Shown in pieces: positions 41,179 to 48,816 of a DNA stretch of 64,000 nt. Positions within the stretch are counted from its first letter, which is position 1. Each line of letters begins with the position of its first letter. The position numbers were made by a program, and so were the translations under genes. The stretch is from Teredinibacter franksiae (GTDB lineage: Bacteria; Pseudomonadota; Gammaproteobacteria; Pseudomonadales; Cellvibrionaceae), in assembly GCF_014218805.1 (NCBI RefSeq), contig NZ_JACJUV010000001.1:3360501-3424500 (forward strand), written 5' to 3'. The notes under the pieces were generated by a model. It was not told the origin of the DNA. It was given only the letters and a program-made list of their open reading frames with translations, and made no database searches.

Positions 41179-42273
41179 TTAGTCTGGAAACAAACTAAAA
41201 TTCGGGTCAATTTCTGCTTTTATTGATTTCCTTGGCGTGATTACCGCAATCACTCGCATGGTGCCTTTGCACTTTTTACACTTGAAGACTGGTTTTTTTC
41301 GGGTGTTCGGTATGGGTGTTTCAACGCATAAAATGTACTGTATCGTCTTCAGTAGGCGTTTGGCATTGCCGTGTAAAAAACCGTAATCGCGTGCGCGCCT
41401 AAAGCCTTTGGGTAACGTATGTTGTAGCACCAGCGCCACAAATTCCTCACCCTGCAATGTGCGCGTTTTGACATCCCCTGTGTTGCTTTCGGTATAGCGG
41501 AGTGTCACTTCATTCCCATCATTCTTAATAATGTTTTTATTGCTGATTACTCCACGATACAAATATCGTGAAAGATATTGAAGTGCAGGTAAACCACGGC
41601 CAACACGCTGGCATTGCGTCACCCATTTTTTCGGTGTTATCGGTACGGTAAATCCTGCTTCCGATAGGGCGCGTAATAATGCGCCTCGAAATTTGGCGGC
41701 AAGGGCGCGTCCATTAAACAGGTATTTCCCCTTCAGCGTACGCCATTCACGACGAGCACGGTGCACACCACCTGCAGGCACTACAATATGCACGTGAGGG
41801 TGGTAGTCGAGCCGACGGGTATGCGTGTGCAATACAGCTGTCATCGCCAACTCAGCGTGAAAGCCTTTTTTATTGCGCGCGAACGTCTTGAGTGTTTCGA
41901 CGGCGCATTTGAATAGCAAGCTGTAAACGACTTTGGGGTTTGCTTTGGCCAGCGCTCTTAATTGCTCGGGTAAGGTAAACGTGGCCATAAAATAATTCAC
42001 CGGTAACAGCTTCTGTTCTTGACGCTCAAGCCAGTCAGATGTGGCGCTGTGTTGGCACTGATTACACGCGCGGTGACCGCAGGAGCGGTGTTTTTGGGTG
42101 GTATAGGGGCATGCATCACAGGCAAACGTCATTTGCGCATATTGTTGCGTACGGCAACCGGTGATGGCATTAATGGCAGACCACTGATCGTCACGGGTTT
42201 GCGCCCCGTATTGGTGTTTGAAACGATCGAGGTATTGGGTGATGATGGAAGACAGTTCGATTGAGGCAAGCAT
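41179..42273 (-). CDS. tnpA: IS91-family HUH transposase
   Basis: A 364-residue rolling-circle transposase. The N-terminal zinc-binding region has CDACPYTTQKHRSCGHRACN and CQ. The metal-binding HUH motif is HPHVHIVVPAG near residue 155, and the catalytic tyrosine region is YLSRYLYRG near 233. A C-terminal CKKCKG adds a second cysteine pair. It nicks and transfers single-stranded DNA at the element ends. Its start follows the recombinase stop by 1 bp. Confidence 0.92.
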   Translation of the reverse strand: MLASIELSSIITQYLDRFKHQYGAQTRDDQWSAINAITGCRTQQYAQMTFACDACPYTTQKHRSCGHRACNQCQHSATSDWLERQEQKLLPVNYFMATFTLPEQLRALAKANPKVVYSLLFKCAVETLKTFARNKKGFHAELAMTAVLHTHTRRLDYHPHVHIVVPAGGVHRARREWRTLKGKYLFNGRALAAKFRGALLRALSEAGFTVPITPKKWVTQCQRVGRGLPALQYLSRYLYRGVISNKNIIKNDGNEVTLRYTESNTGDVKTRTLQGEEFVALVLQHTLPKGFRRARDYGFLHGNAKRLLKTIQYILCVETPIPNTRKKPVFKCKKCKGTMRVIAVITPRKSIKAEIDPNFSLFPD

Positions 42274-42274
42274 A

Positions 42275-43183
42275 CTATTCAGCCTCCGTCGTAGGGACGA
42301 TATTGAGCCGATTTACCATGCGGTTAATAATCTTGTCAGTATCTTTTTGCGTTACGTCGGTTAGCTGGGTATAGAGGGCCGTTGTTTTTGGACAATCGTG
42401 TCCCATCTCCGTTTGAATGGCGCGCTGGGTTACGCCATTTTCCACCAATAAAGCGCCGTAGCAATGGCGCAGTGTGTGTGGTGTTGCGTGTTTGTGTATA
42501 CCAACAGAAGCTAGGATGGCTTTAAATGATTTTTGTAGCCCCCCGCGGTCCATGATTTTGGTAGCGCTTTGGCGTTCTTGGTGATTGCGCCCGGCGGGGA
42601 AAATCATATCAGGGTGTCGATGTGTGGCCCAATATTGCCTGAGGTGAATCAGTGTTGCTTGCGGTAAGGTGACGAACCGGTCTTTTTTACCCTTTCCTAG
42701 GCGGATATGGACCTTCATGCGCTGCGCATCAATATCACCAATGCGTAGGTTTAGTGTTTCGTGAATACGGAGTCCCATGCTGAATGCCGTTAGTATAAAT
42801 GCCTGATAGCGGCGTTCATGCGTGCCATTGATCATCCGCTCAATTTCTTTGAGGGTTAATATATCCGGCAGAACTTTCTTCTGAGGGGGTTTAACAATGT
42901 CGACCCATTGCCAGTGCTTGTTGAGTACGTGTTTATAGAAAAACTGCAGGCCATTACGGTCCACCTTGACCGTGCTCCAGGAGTGGGTTTTTGTGAGCGA
43001 AGAGAAGTAGTCTTTGAGGTCATCTTGTGTCAATCGGTCGGGAACGCGATCAAAGAATTCGGTGATGCGCCGCAGTGCTCGACTGTATCCGTCAATGGTA
43101 TTGTCAGCCTTGCCTTGACGGCGCAATGCGTTAATATGACGTTGGTACAGCGAACCAAATCGTGCTTGTTGTGCCTTTCTCAT
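42275..43183 (-). CDS. Tyrosine recombinase accompanying the IS91-like element
   Basis: A 302-residue phage-integrase-type recombinase with an N-terminal SAM-like domain and the catalytic residues in order: Arg in GLRIHETLNL, Lys in GKGKKDRFV, His-x-x-Arg in HTLRHCYG, His in EMGHDC, Tyr in TTALYTQLT. It lacks the extra helix region that marks integron integrases, so it is not the missing IntI. The pairing of such a recombinase with an IS91-type transposase is known in that family; its job in transposition is unclear. Confidence 0.88.
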   Translation of the reverse strand: MRKAQQARFGSLYQRHINALRRQGKADNTIDGYSRALRRITEFFDRVPDRLTQDDLKDYFSSLTKTHSWSTVKVDRNGLQFFYKHVLNKHWQWVDIVKPPQKKVLPDILTLKEIERMINGTHERRYQAFILTAFSMGLRIHETLNLRIGDIDAQRMKVHIRLGKGKKDRFVTLPQATLIHLRQYWATHRHPDMIFPAGRNHQERQSATKIMDRGGLQKSFKAILASVGIHKHATPHTLRHCYGALLVENGVTQRAIQTEMGHDCPKTTALYTQLTDVTQKDTDKIINRMVNRLNIVPTTEAE

Positions 43184-43284
43184 AAATAATGCCTCAAGTT
43201 GTCGTACTCGGATGTGAGTACGTAGGGGGATTGTTTATGAGAAATCAGAATTTTGATACTTGCCGCAAAGCGGCTTCGTTCAAC

Positions 43285-43374
43285 AAAACAATCAACGACC
43301 GCCAGCAAGCTGGCTCGGACCTTCGTTTCGGCGCTTCGCGCCTACACTGCGGCCCGTTATTGTAGGCGTTATGA
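43285..43374 (+). repeat. attC 26, right part
   Basis: Continues the attC interrupted at 40930; R' GTTATGA at 43368-43374. The inner stem has GCCAGCAAGCTGGC. ACAATCAA near the junction pairs with TTATTGT before R', so the site folds if the insertion is removed. Confidence 0.82.
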
Positions 43375-43673
43375 GCGCGGTTCGAAAATAAATAAAACGA
43401 GTCATGTGTTTGATTTATGGCGCGTTGTAGCAGGTCTCTCGGCGTTAAAGTAAGTCGGTTATTTGTATCTCACCAGTTTCTTTCCTGGTGCCAAATAGTC
43501 GTTTTATAGGTGGTGGTAAATAGTACTTCGCATTTAGCCACCACTTTCATAATATGGGGTTTGTTGGTGGGGTGGTGTGTTCTTTCCTGCTGCTATCGGC
43601 AAACTAAATTAAAAACGTGGTTTTGTTGTAGCGCCAACCGCCGCCGCATAACCAGTCGCTTATGAGCTTAGCG
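43369..43673 (+). repeat. R-cassette copy 5 (cassette 27), collapsed attC
   Basis: 305 bp: a normal R-cassette body with intact H1 (CACCAG / CTGGTG) and H2, but its type-A attC has lost its inner stem. The body carries its own private substitutions (for example GTGTTTGATTTATGGCGCG). Confidence 0.95.
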
Positions 43674-43679
43674 TTAAGT
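43646..43679 (+). repeat. attC 27, collapsed to 34 bp
   Basis: R'' GCATAAC and R' GTTAAGT are present with only CAGTCGCTTATGAGCTTAGC-like sequence between them. The missing part lies between two CGCT repeats of type A, as expected from slippage across a folded hairpin. Confidence 0.8.
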
Positions 43680-43688
43680 GTACGAAGT

Positions 43689-44003
43689 ATGATTGAGAGT
43701 TTTTCGAAGTTAAAAGATAAGCCTCTACTGCTTAGTGGCCTTGGTTGGCTGCTATTTCCGGGTATGTATCTTTTGGTCGGTGTTTTCACTGCTCTTGGCG
43801 CTTCTGTAGAAACATCCTTTTTGATTGCAGCTCCAGCTGGAGTACTAGGATTTGTATTTTGGGTTGCTGCCCTTACTTTTGGAGCCAGTGGATTACTTAA
43901 ATCCAACAATATAGCAGCATCACTTGGTGGTCTAGTTGCAAGTATTGTTCCTTTGGCGTTCTTAGGGTTTGCTTTTTGGGTGGCACTAAATGGCGGTGTA
44001 TAA
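43689..44003 (+). CDS. Cassette 28: small membrane protein
   Basis: A 104-residue protein from ATG 43689 with three hydrophobic, Gly/Ala-rich segments and no charged residue in its C-terminal two-thirds apart from one Glu and one Lys. The frame is also open back to an ATG in the collapsed attC27. Family not recognised. Confidence 0.72.
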   Translation: MIESFSKLKDKPLLLSGLGWLLFPGMYLLVGVFTALGASVETSFLIAAPAGVLGFVFWVAALTFGASGLLKSNNIAASLGGLVASIVPLAFLGFAFWVALNGGV

Positions 44004-44006
44004 AAC

Positions 44007-44108
44007 ACTTAACAAATTGCTCCTGCTGACATTTTTTCCGTTGCTTCTTTTGTGCTTAATAGCACAAAAGCATCCACTCCACAAATTCAGCAGAGCAAGG
44101 CGTTATGC
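44007..44108 (+). repeat. attC 28
   Basis: R'' ACTTAAC, R' GTTATGC, 102 bp. AACACTTAAC complements its cassette start (GTTAAGTGT). Sister of attC 11. Confidence 0.92.
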
Positions 44109-44121
44109 ATTTAGAGTCGCT

Positions 44122-44487
44122 ATGAAGGAAAAAGAACTTAAGTCTGCTGCTAAATCATTAGCAGATATGGCTGCTTCATCATCAATCGAGTTGAATCAAT
44201 TGCTCGAAGATGAAAAGGGTACAATTACATTTAGCCTATTAAATGTTAAAGGTGATGAAGTAGTGGGTGCAAAGCTAAGATCTTGGTGGTCCACATCTAT
44301 GTCTAAGTATAGAGGTTCCGATATCAAGGAAATAGATGTAGAGCTAAAATATGATTCATCTAGTGTAAAAACAAATAGAGATAAAACAGCTCTATTCAAG
44401 CTAAACACAAAATGTATAATTACTACGGTAAAAAATACATTTATCGCAGAATCAGAAAATTCCGTATGGTGGCAGAAAAATGCATAA
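44122..44487 (+). CDS. Cassette 29: hypothetical protein
   Basis: A 121-residue soluble protein from ATG 44122, followed by AAGGAAAAAG coding. A helical N-terminus is followed by a beta-rich body. The upstream-open frame runs through attC28. Family not recognised. Confidence 0.72.
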   Translation: MKEKELKSAAKSLADMAASSSIELNQLLEDEKGTITFSLLNVKGDEVVGAKLRSWWSTSMSKYRGSDIKEIDVELKYDSSSVKTNRDKTALFKLNTKCIITTVKNTFIAESENSVWWQKNA

Positions 44488-44595
44488 CAAAAAGCTGCAC
44501 CTGACATTTTTTGCTACGCTCAATTGTGTATGTCGCGGTGCTCCATTTTACACAATTGCTCTCCGCAAAAACTGCAGGTGAGCTTGGCGTTATAA
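44482..44595 (+). repeat. attC 29
   Basis: R'' GCATAAC, R' GTTATAA, 114 bp. AATGCATAAC exactly complements its cassette start (GTTATGCATT). Same family as attC 2, 18 and 38. Confidence 0.92.
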
Positions 44596-44607
44596 GCTTT
44601 CGAAACG

Positions 44608-45123
44608 ATGAAATATTTATTCTTAATTATTAGTTTGGTAACAGCAGAGTCTTGGGGCGATGAAGAACTTTCGTGTGATTATTCTCATGAAGGGTATGTT
44701 TCTATTTTCGGAGATGATGACGTAATCCTTCGCGCTTCTGTAAAAGGTCGTAAATGCTACGAAACGGCGCTGAACATCAAGCTCATGAGTAAAGAGCGCG
44801 TCTTATACAGTTATAGCGCTCCTTTTAAATCTCATGTTGCAACACACTGGGAAGATCTCGAGTTGCTAGATGTTAAGAAGTATGTAGATAGTTTATTTAA
44901 GGAGTATAGGTTTTCTTCGTGCGCGGAATTGTTGCCACAGAAATTGAGTCCATTAGACGGGTGGAATTACAATAGACTGCTTGTAGCTGAAATTGAATAT
45001 AGTAAGTTTAGAGCTATGCCTTGCAAATCATATACACATCAAACTCACTACGAGGTGCATCGTGTAATTGTATTCCCAATATCTAAAAGAGTAGGGGTTC
45101 CAGTTGCCGAGTATGGCTTATAA
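44608..45123 (+). CDS. Cassette 30: exported hypothetical protein
   Basis: A 171-residue protein with a short signal peptide (MKYLFLIISLVTAESWG) and four cysteines in the mature part, consistent with a periplasmic or secreted protein. Family not recognised. Its TAA stop is in the attC30 R'' box. Confidence 0.74.
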   Translation: MKYLFLIISLVTAESWGDEELSCDYSHEGYVSIFGDDDVILRASVKGRKCYETALNIKLMSKERVLYSYSAPFKSHVATHWEDLELLDVKKYVDSLFKEYRFSSCAELLPQKLSPLDGWNYNRLLVAEIEYSKFRAMPCKSYTHQTHYEVHRVIVFPISKRVGVPVAEYGL

Positions 45124-45228
45124 CAAACAGCTCAAACCGACCTCCACTGCGTTGCTCATTTTGTGCTTTTCAGCTACGCTGGCACAAAATAATCAACTCC
45201 GTTCCGGCGGCTTAGCTGGGCGTTATGA
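45118..45228 (+). repeat. attC 30
   Basis: R'' TTATAAC, R' GTTATGA, 111 bp. GCTTATAAC complements its cassette start (GTTATAAGC). Confidence 0.92.
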
Positions 45229-45610
45229 GCGCGGTTCGAAAATAAATAAAACGAGTCATGTGCTTGATTTACGGCACGTTGTAGCGGGCCTCTCGGCGTT
45301 AAAGTAAGTCGGTTATTTGTATCTCGCCAGTTTCATTCCTGGTGCCAAATAGTAGTTTTATAGGTGGTGGTAAATAGCGCTTCGCATTTAGCCACCACTT
45401 TCATAATATGGGGTTTGTTGGTGGGGTGTTGTGTTCTTTCCTGCTGCCATCGGCAAACTAAATTAAAAACGTGGTTTTGTTGTAGCGCCAACCGCCGCCG
45501 CATAACCAGTCGCTCCATAAGACGCCTACTGTGTAGTTTGTTTTACGCATTCCGCTTCGCTACATTTTAGCGTAAAACAAACTACACAGTAGGCGCTTAT
45601 GAGCTTAGCG
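45223..45610 (+). repeat. R-cassette copy 6 (cassette 31)
   Basis: 388 bp, first of three in tandem. H1 reads CGCCAG / CTGGTG: the A-T pair became G.T, so pairing is kept. H2 is intact. Type-A attC. Confidence 0.95.
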
Positions 45611-45616
45611 TTATGA
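45500..45616 (+). repeat. attC 31 (type A)
   Basis: R'' GCATAAC, R' GTTATGA, 117 bp, R-cassette type A. Confidence 0.92.
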
Positions 45617-45998
45617 GCGCGGTTCGAAAATAAATAAAATGAGTCATGTGCTTGATTTACGGCGCGTTGTAGAGCGTCTCTCGGCGTTAAAGTAAGTCGG
45701 TTCTTTGTATCTCACCAGCTTTGTTCCTGGTGCCAAATAGTAGTTTTATAGGTGGTGGTAAATAGCGCTTCGCATTTGGCCATCGGTTTTTGTAATATGG
45801 GGTTTGTTGGTGGGGCGGTGTGTTCCTTCCTGCTGCCATTGGCAAGCTAAAATAAAACGTGGTTTTGTTGTGGCGCTTACTGCCGCCGCATAACCAGTTG
45901 CTCCATAAGACGCCAACTGCGCAGTTCGTTTTACGCATTCCGCTTCGCTACATTTTAGCGTAAAACAAACTGCACAGTAGGCGCTTATGAGCTTAGCG
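45611..45998 (+). repeat. R-cassette copy 7 (cassette 32)
   Basis: 388 bp. H2 shows two wobble-preserving changes (T.G in the inner arm; CCATC against GGTGG). Type-A attC. Confidence 0.95.
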
Positions 45999-46004
45999 TT
46001 ATGA
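45888..46004 (+). repeat. attC 32 (type A)
   Basis: R'' GCATAAC, R' GTTATGA, 117 bp. Confidence 0.92.
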
Positions 46005-46386
46005 GCGCGGTTCGAAAATAAATAAAACGAGTCATGTGCTTGATTTACGGCACGTTGTAGTGGGTCTCGCGGCGTTTAAGTAAGTCGGTTCTTTGTATCT
46101 CACCAGTTTCTTTTCTGGTGCCAAATGTAAGTTTTATGGGTGGTGGTAAATAGCACTTCGCATTTAGCCACCACTTTTATAGTATGGGGTTTGTTGGTGG
46201 GGTGGTGTGTTCGTTCCTGCTGCCATCGGCAAACTAAATTAAAAACGTGGTTTTGTTGTAGCGCCAACCGCCGCCGCATAACCAGTCGCTCCATAAGACG
46301 CCTACTGCGCAGTTCGTTTTACGCATTCCGCTTCGCTACATTTTAGCGTAAAACAAACTACACAGTAGGCGCTTATGAGCTTAGCG
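45999..46386 (+). repeat. R-cassette copy 8 (cassette 33)
   Basis: 388 bp, third of the tandem. The H1 loop differs (TTTCTTTT) but the stem CACCAG / CTGGTG is kept. Type-A attC. Confidence 0.95.
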
Positions 46387-46392
46387 TTAGGG
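46276..46392 (+). repeat. attC 33 (type A)
   Basis: R'' GCATAAC, R' GTTAGGG, 117 bp. Confidence 0.92.
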
Positions 46393-46814
46393 CGGTTTAA
46401 ATATTTTTGGTATTTACGTAATTTTATTTTCAAGTATTCTAAAAGTTGGCGTCAGTGTGTTGCAGAAAATAGTCGTAGTATTATCGGTATAAGTTACACC
46501 AGTAAGCTTCACAATGTACAAAGAGTAATGTGTTCGTGTAGGGCATATTGGCAGCACGTAAATATTTCGAATTAAACAACGTCAACCCATTGCGGTTGTT
46601 CAAGCTAAGGTAGTCACTAGCAAGTTAAAGCATGTCGTTCTATCCATCATTTAGGTGGTATTTATGGGCAGCATTGCTAAACTCGTGGTCTACATTAAAG
46701 TACAGTGGGGCGTAGCCCTAACAAGGTTGTCATGCGGGACTTCCGTTTCGTTGCCGCTTTTTGTGGTGGATACCACAAAAATCAACAACTGCACTCCAGC
46801 CCCATACAACGGCG
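46387..46814 (+). repeat. Cassette 34: cassette without a clear gene
   Basis: About 430 bp. The only plus frame (46375-46575, 66 codons) would start at an ATG inside attC33 and has no ribosome site or recognisable product, so I do not call it. Unrelated to the R-cassettes on both sides. Confidence 0.65.
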
Positions 46815-46820
46815 TTATGA
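46716..46820 (+). repeat. attC 34
   Basis: R'' CCCTAAC, R' GTTATGA, 105 bp. GCCCTAAC complements its cassette start (GTTAGGGC). Confidence 0.9.
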
Positions 46821-47203
46821 GCGCGGTTCGAAAATAAATAGAACGAGTCATGTGCTCGATTTACGGCACGTTGTAGAACGTCTCTCGGCGTTAAAGTAAG
46901 TAGTTTATTTGTATCTCACCAGCTTTGTTCCTGGTGCCAAATAGTAGTTTTATGGGTGGTGGAAAATAGTACTTCGCATTTAGCCACCGCTTTTACAATA
47001 TGGGGTTTGTTGGTGGGGTGGTGTGTTCGTTCCTGCAGCCATTGGCAAGCCAAAATAAAACGTGGTTTGGTTGTGGTGCTTACCGCCGTCGCATAACCAG
47101 TCGGTCAACCTGACGCTGCATACTCCGCCGCTTTTTGTGCATTCCGCTTCGCTTCATTCTTGCACAAAAAGCAGCTCCATATGCAACGCAGGCTACCTTA
47201 GCG
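46815..47203 (+). repeat. R-cassette copy 9 (cassette 35)
   Basis: 389 bp. H1 is intact. H2 has the one mismatch seen in the family (GGTGG-AAAAT against ATTTA). Type-B attC. Confidence 0.95.
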
Positions 47204-47209
47204 TTATGA
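47091..47209 (+). repeat. attC 35 (type B)
   Basis: R'' GCATAAC, R' GTTATGA, 119 bp. Confidence 0.92.
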
Positions 47210-47592
47210 GCGCGGTTCAAAAATAAATGAAACGAGTCATGTGCTTAATTTACGGCACGTTGTAGCGGGTCTCTCTGCGTTAAAGTAAGTAGGCTCTTTG
47301 TATCTCACCAGTTTCTTTCTTGGTGCCAAATAGTAGTTTGATAGGTGGTGGTAAATAGCACTTCGCATTTGGTCACCGCTTTTATAGTATGGGGTTTGTT
47401 GGTGGGGTGGTGTGTTCGTTCCTGCTGCCATTGGCAAGCTAAAATAAAACGTGGTTTTGTTGTGGTGCTTACCGCCGCCGCATAACCAGTCGGTCAACCT
47501 GACGCTGCATACTCCGCCGTTTTTTGTGCATTACGCTTCGCTTCATTCTTGCACAAAAAACAGCTCCATATGCAACGCAGGCTACCTTAGCG
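47204..47592 (+). repeat. R-cassette copy 10 (cassette 36)
   Basis: 389 bp, in tandem with copy 9. H1 reads CACCAG / TTGGTG (a G.T wobble replaces G-C) and H2 has two wobbles, so both stems remain paired. Type-B attC. Confidence 0.95.
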
Positions 47593-47598
47593 TTATAC
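47480..47598 (+). repeat. attC 36 (type B)
   Basis: R'' GCATAAC, R' GTTATAC, 119 bp. Confidence 0.92.
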
Positions 47599-47613
47599 AC
47601 AACAGAGAAAGTC

Positions 47614-48186
47614 ATGAGCGTTCAAAAATTCGCTTCACAACTAAAAGAGACTATTCAAGGTATAAAAGAGAGCGGTACAGAAGCTATTTTATGTGAAAAT
47701 TTGATTGCATATTTAGAGGACGTGGAAGGAGATTCTTCTCACGCACCAACAGAAGTTGAGCTTGAAAAATACAAAGCTGAGTTACAGTTGCAGATTGAGC
47801 AAAATAAAAACATACACAATTCTAAGATTGAGATGTTTAGGTCAGTAATATCTGCCGGTCAAAATGCTATCCGTACATCTTTTCTAATGAATGGAGGGGC
47901 GTCTGTAGCTTTACTCGCGTTTATAGGGCATCTTGCAGAAATAAAGCCCAGCAGTGTCGTCGCTTTTGCAAATGTTTTGCTTCCATTTGTTTTGGGTGTG
48001 CTAGCTATGACCTTGACGTCCGGTTGCACATACATAAGTCAATGGCTATATGACAGTGCTAAGCCAAAAGCACAATCCTGGGGTTTTGGCCTTAATATAC
48101 TATGCATAATTTTGGGGCTTTTGTCGTACGTTTTCTTTGTATGGGGTATGTATTGTGCGTATTCAGCTTTCACAACATTTGTATAA
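47614..48186 (+). CDS. Cassette 37: membrane protein with coiled-coil N-terminus
   Basis: A 190-residue protein from ATG 47614. Residues 1-80 are acidic and helical (ELEKYKAELQLQIEQNKNIH). Three hydrophobic segments follow (near 90-108, 115-135 and 155-185), with the conserved-looking RTSFLMNGGASVALLAFIG at the first. This layout resembles small membrane proteins common in Vibrio-type cassette arrays. Function unknown. Extension upstream of 47614 is attC36 sequence. Confidence 0.75.
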   Translation: MSVQKFASQLKETIQGIKESGTEAILCENLIAYLEDVEGDSSHAPTEVELEKYKAELQLQIEQNKNIHNSKIEMFRSVISAGQNAIRTSFLMNGGASVALLAFIGHLAEIKPSSVVAFANVLLPFVLGVLAMTLTSGCTYISQWLYDSAKPKAQSWGFGLNILCIILGLLSYVFFVWGMYCAYSAFTTFV

Positions 48187-48294
48187 CAAACTCAGCCAGT
48201 CGGACCTACGTTCCGGTGTTTGTTTTTGTGCTGGTCGCTACGCTTGCACAAAATCAATCACCTCCACTTCGGCCGCTGCTGCAGGGCGTTATAT
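48181..48294 (+). repeat. attC 37
   Basis: R'' GTATAAC, R' GTTATAT, 114 bp. TGTATAAC complements its cassette start (GTTATACA). Confidence 0.92.
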
Positions 48295-48800
48295 GGCTCT
48301 GCCATTAATTTTGTGATTATTTTTAGTTTTTTTACTTCGTAGGTAAGTTTATTTGGTTTGTGGAGTAATTTTAGTTTGTAGGTTTAGGTGGTTCGGTAAT
48401 CTAAATTGGCTATCTAGCATTGAGCACCGCTGAGTATTCTGCAAGTCTGAATGTAATAAAATAGCGAGTGGTTTGTCTTGGCATCTTGTTCGTTTGAGAG
48501 TGTCGTGGTAGTTTTAGCTATCGCAAATATGGAGTCCGTAGCAGGGAGTCGCTATCAAGTTTTCCCCGTTCGTTCTTCATGTTTTAAACTAAAATGGAAG
48601 TGAGTGTGTAGGGTGGTTTTCTATCGCCAGTCGTCGGCAAAGGCTTCACTCGCGTTTCGCAACGTAGTGTTGTTCCGTGAAGTAGATCGCCCACATAACA
48701 AGAAGCTGCACCTGACATTTTTTGCTGCGCTCAATTGTGTATGTCGCGTAGCTCCATTTTACACAATTGCTCTCCGCAAAAACTGCAGGTGAGCTTGGCG
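48289..48800 (+). repeat. Cassette 38: ORF-less cassette, copy 2 of 2
   Basis: Second copy of cassette 2, about 20 kb away. Both begin GTTATATGGCTCTGCC and share nearly the whole length, including the attC family. No gene supported on either strand. Confidence 0.88.
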
Positions 48801-48806
48801 TTATAC
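48693..48806 (+). repeat. attC 38
   Basis: R'' ACATAAC, R' GTTATAC, 114 bp, almost identical to attC 2. Confidence 0.92.
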
Positions 48807-48816
48807 GGAAACAAGT

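Larger units (their letters stand above)
40931..43284 (-). mobile_element. IS91-like element with tyrosine recombinase, inside attC 26
   Basis: About 2.35 kb carrying an HUH transposase and an upstream tyrosine recombinase on the minus strand. Subterminal hairpins lie at both ends: GGATA-GTCGCG / CGCGAC-TATCC at 40937-40966 and GCCGC-aaa-GCGGC at 43262-43274. AACAAA occurs at both junctions (40928-40933 and 43282-43287), so the exact ends are uncertain by up to six bases. There is no longer target duplication, as expected for rolling-circle elements. Confidence 0.82.

Noticed and set aside
42275-43183. Tyrosine recombinase as the missing integron integrase
   Set aside because: It is directly upstream of an IS91-type transposase inside one element, lies in the middle of the array, and lacks the extra IntI region; it belongs to the IS.
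45104-45307. Plus-strand frame YERGSKINKTSHVLDLRHVV recurring at R-cassette starts
   Set aside because: It has no start of its own in the cassette and is entered from varied upstream attC sequence. It is probably open by chance because the copies are near-identical.
46375-46575. 66-codon frame in cassette 34
   Set aside because: It starts within attC33 without a ribosome site; the product has no recognisable feature.
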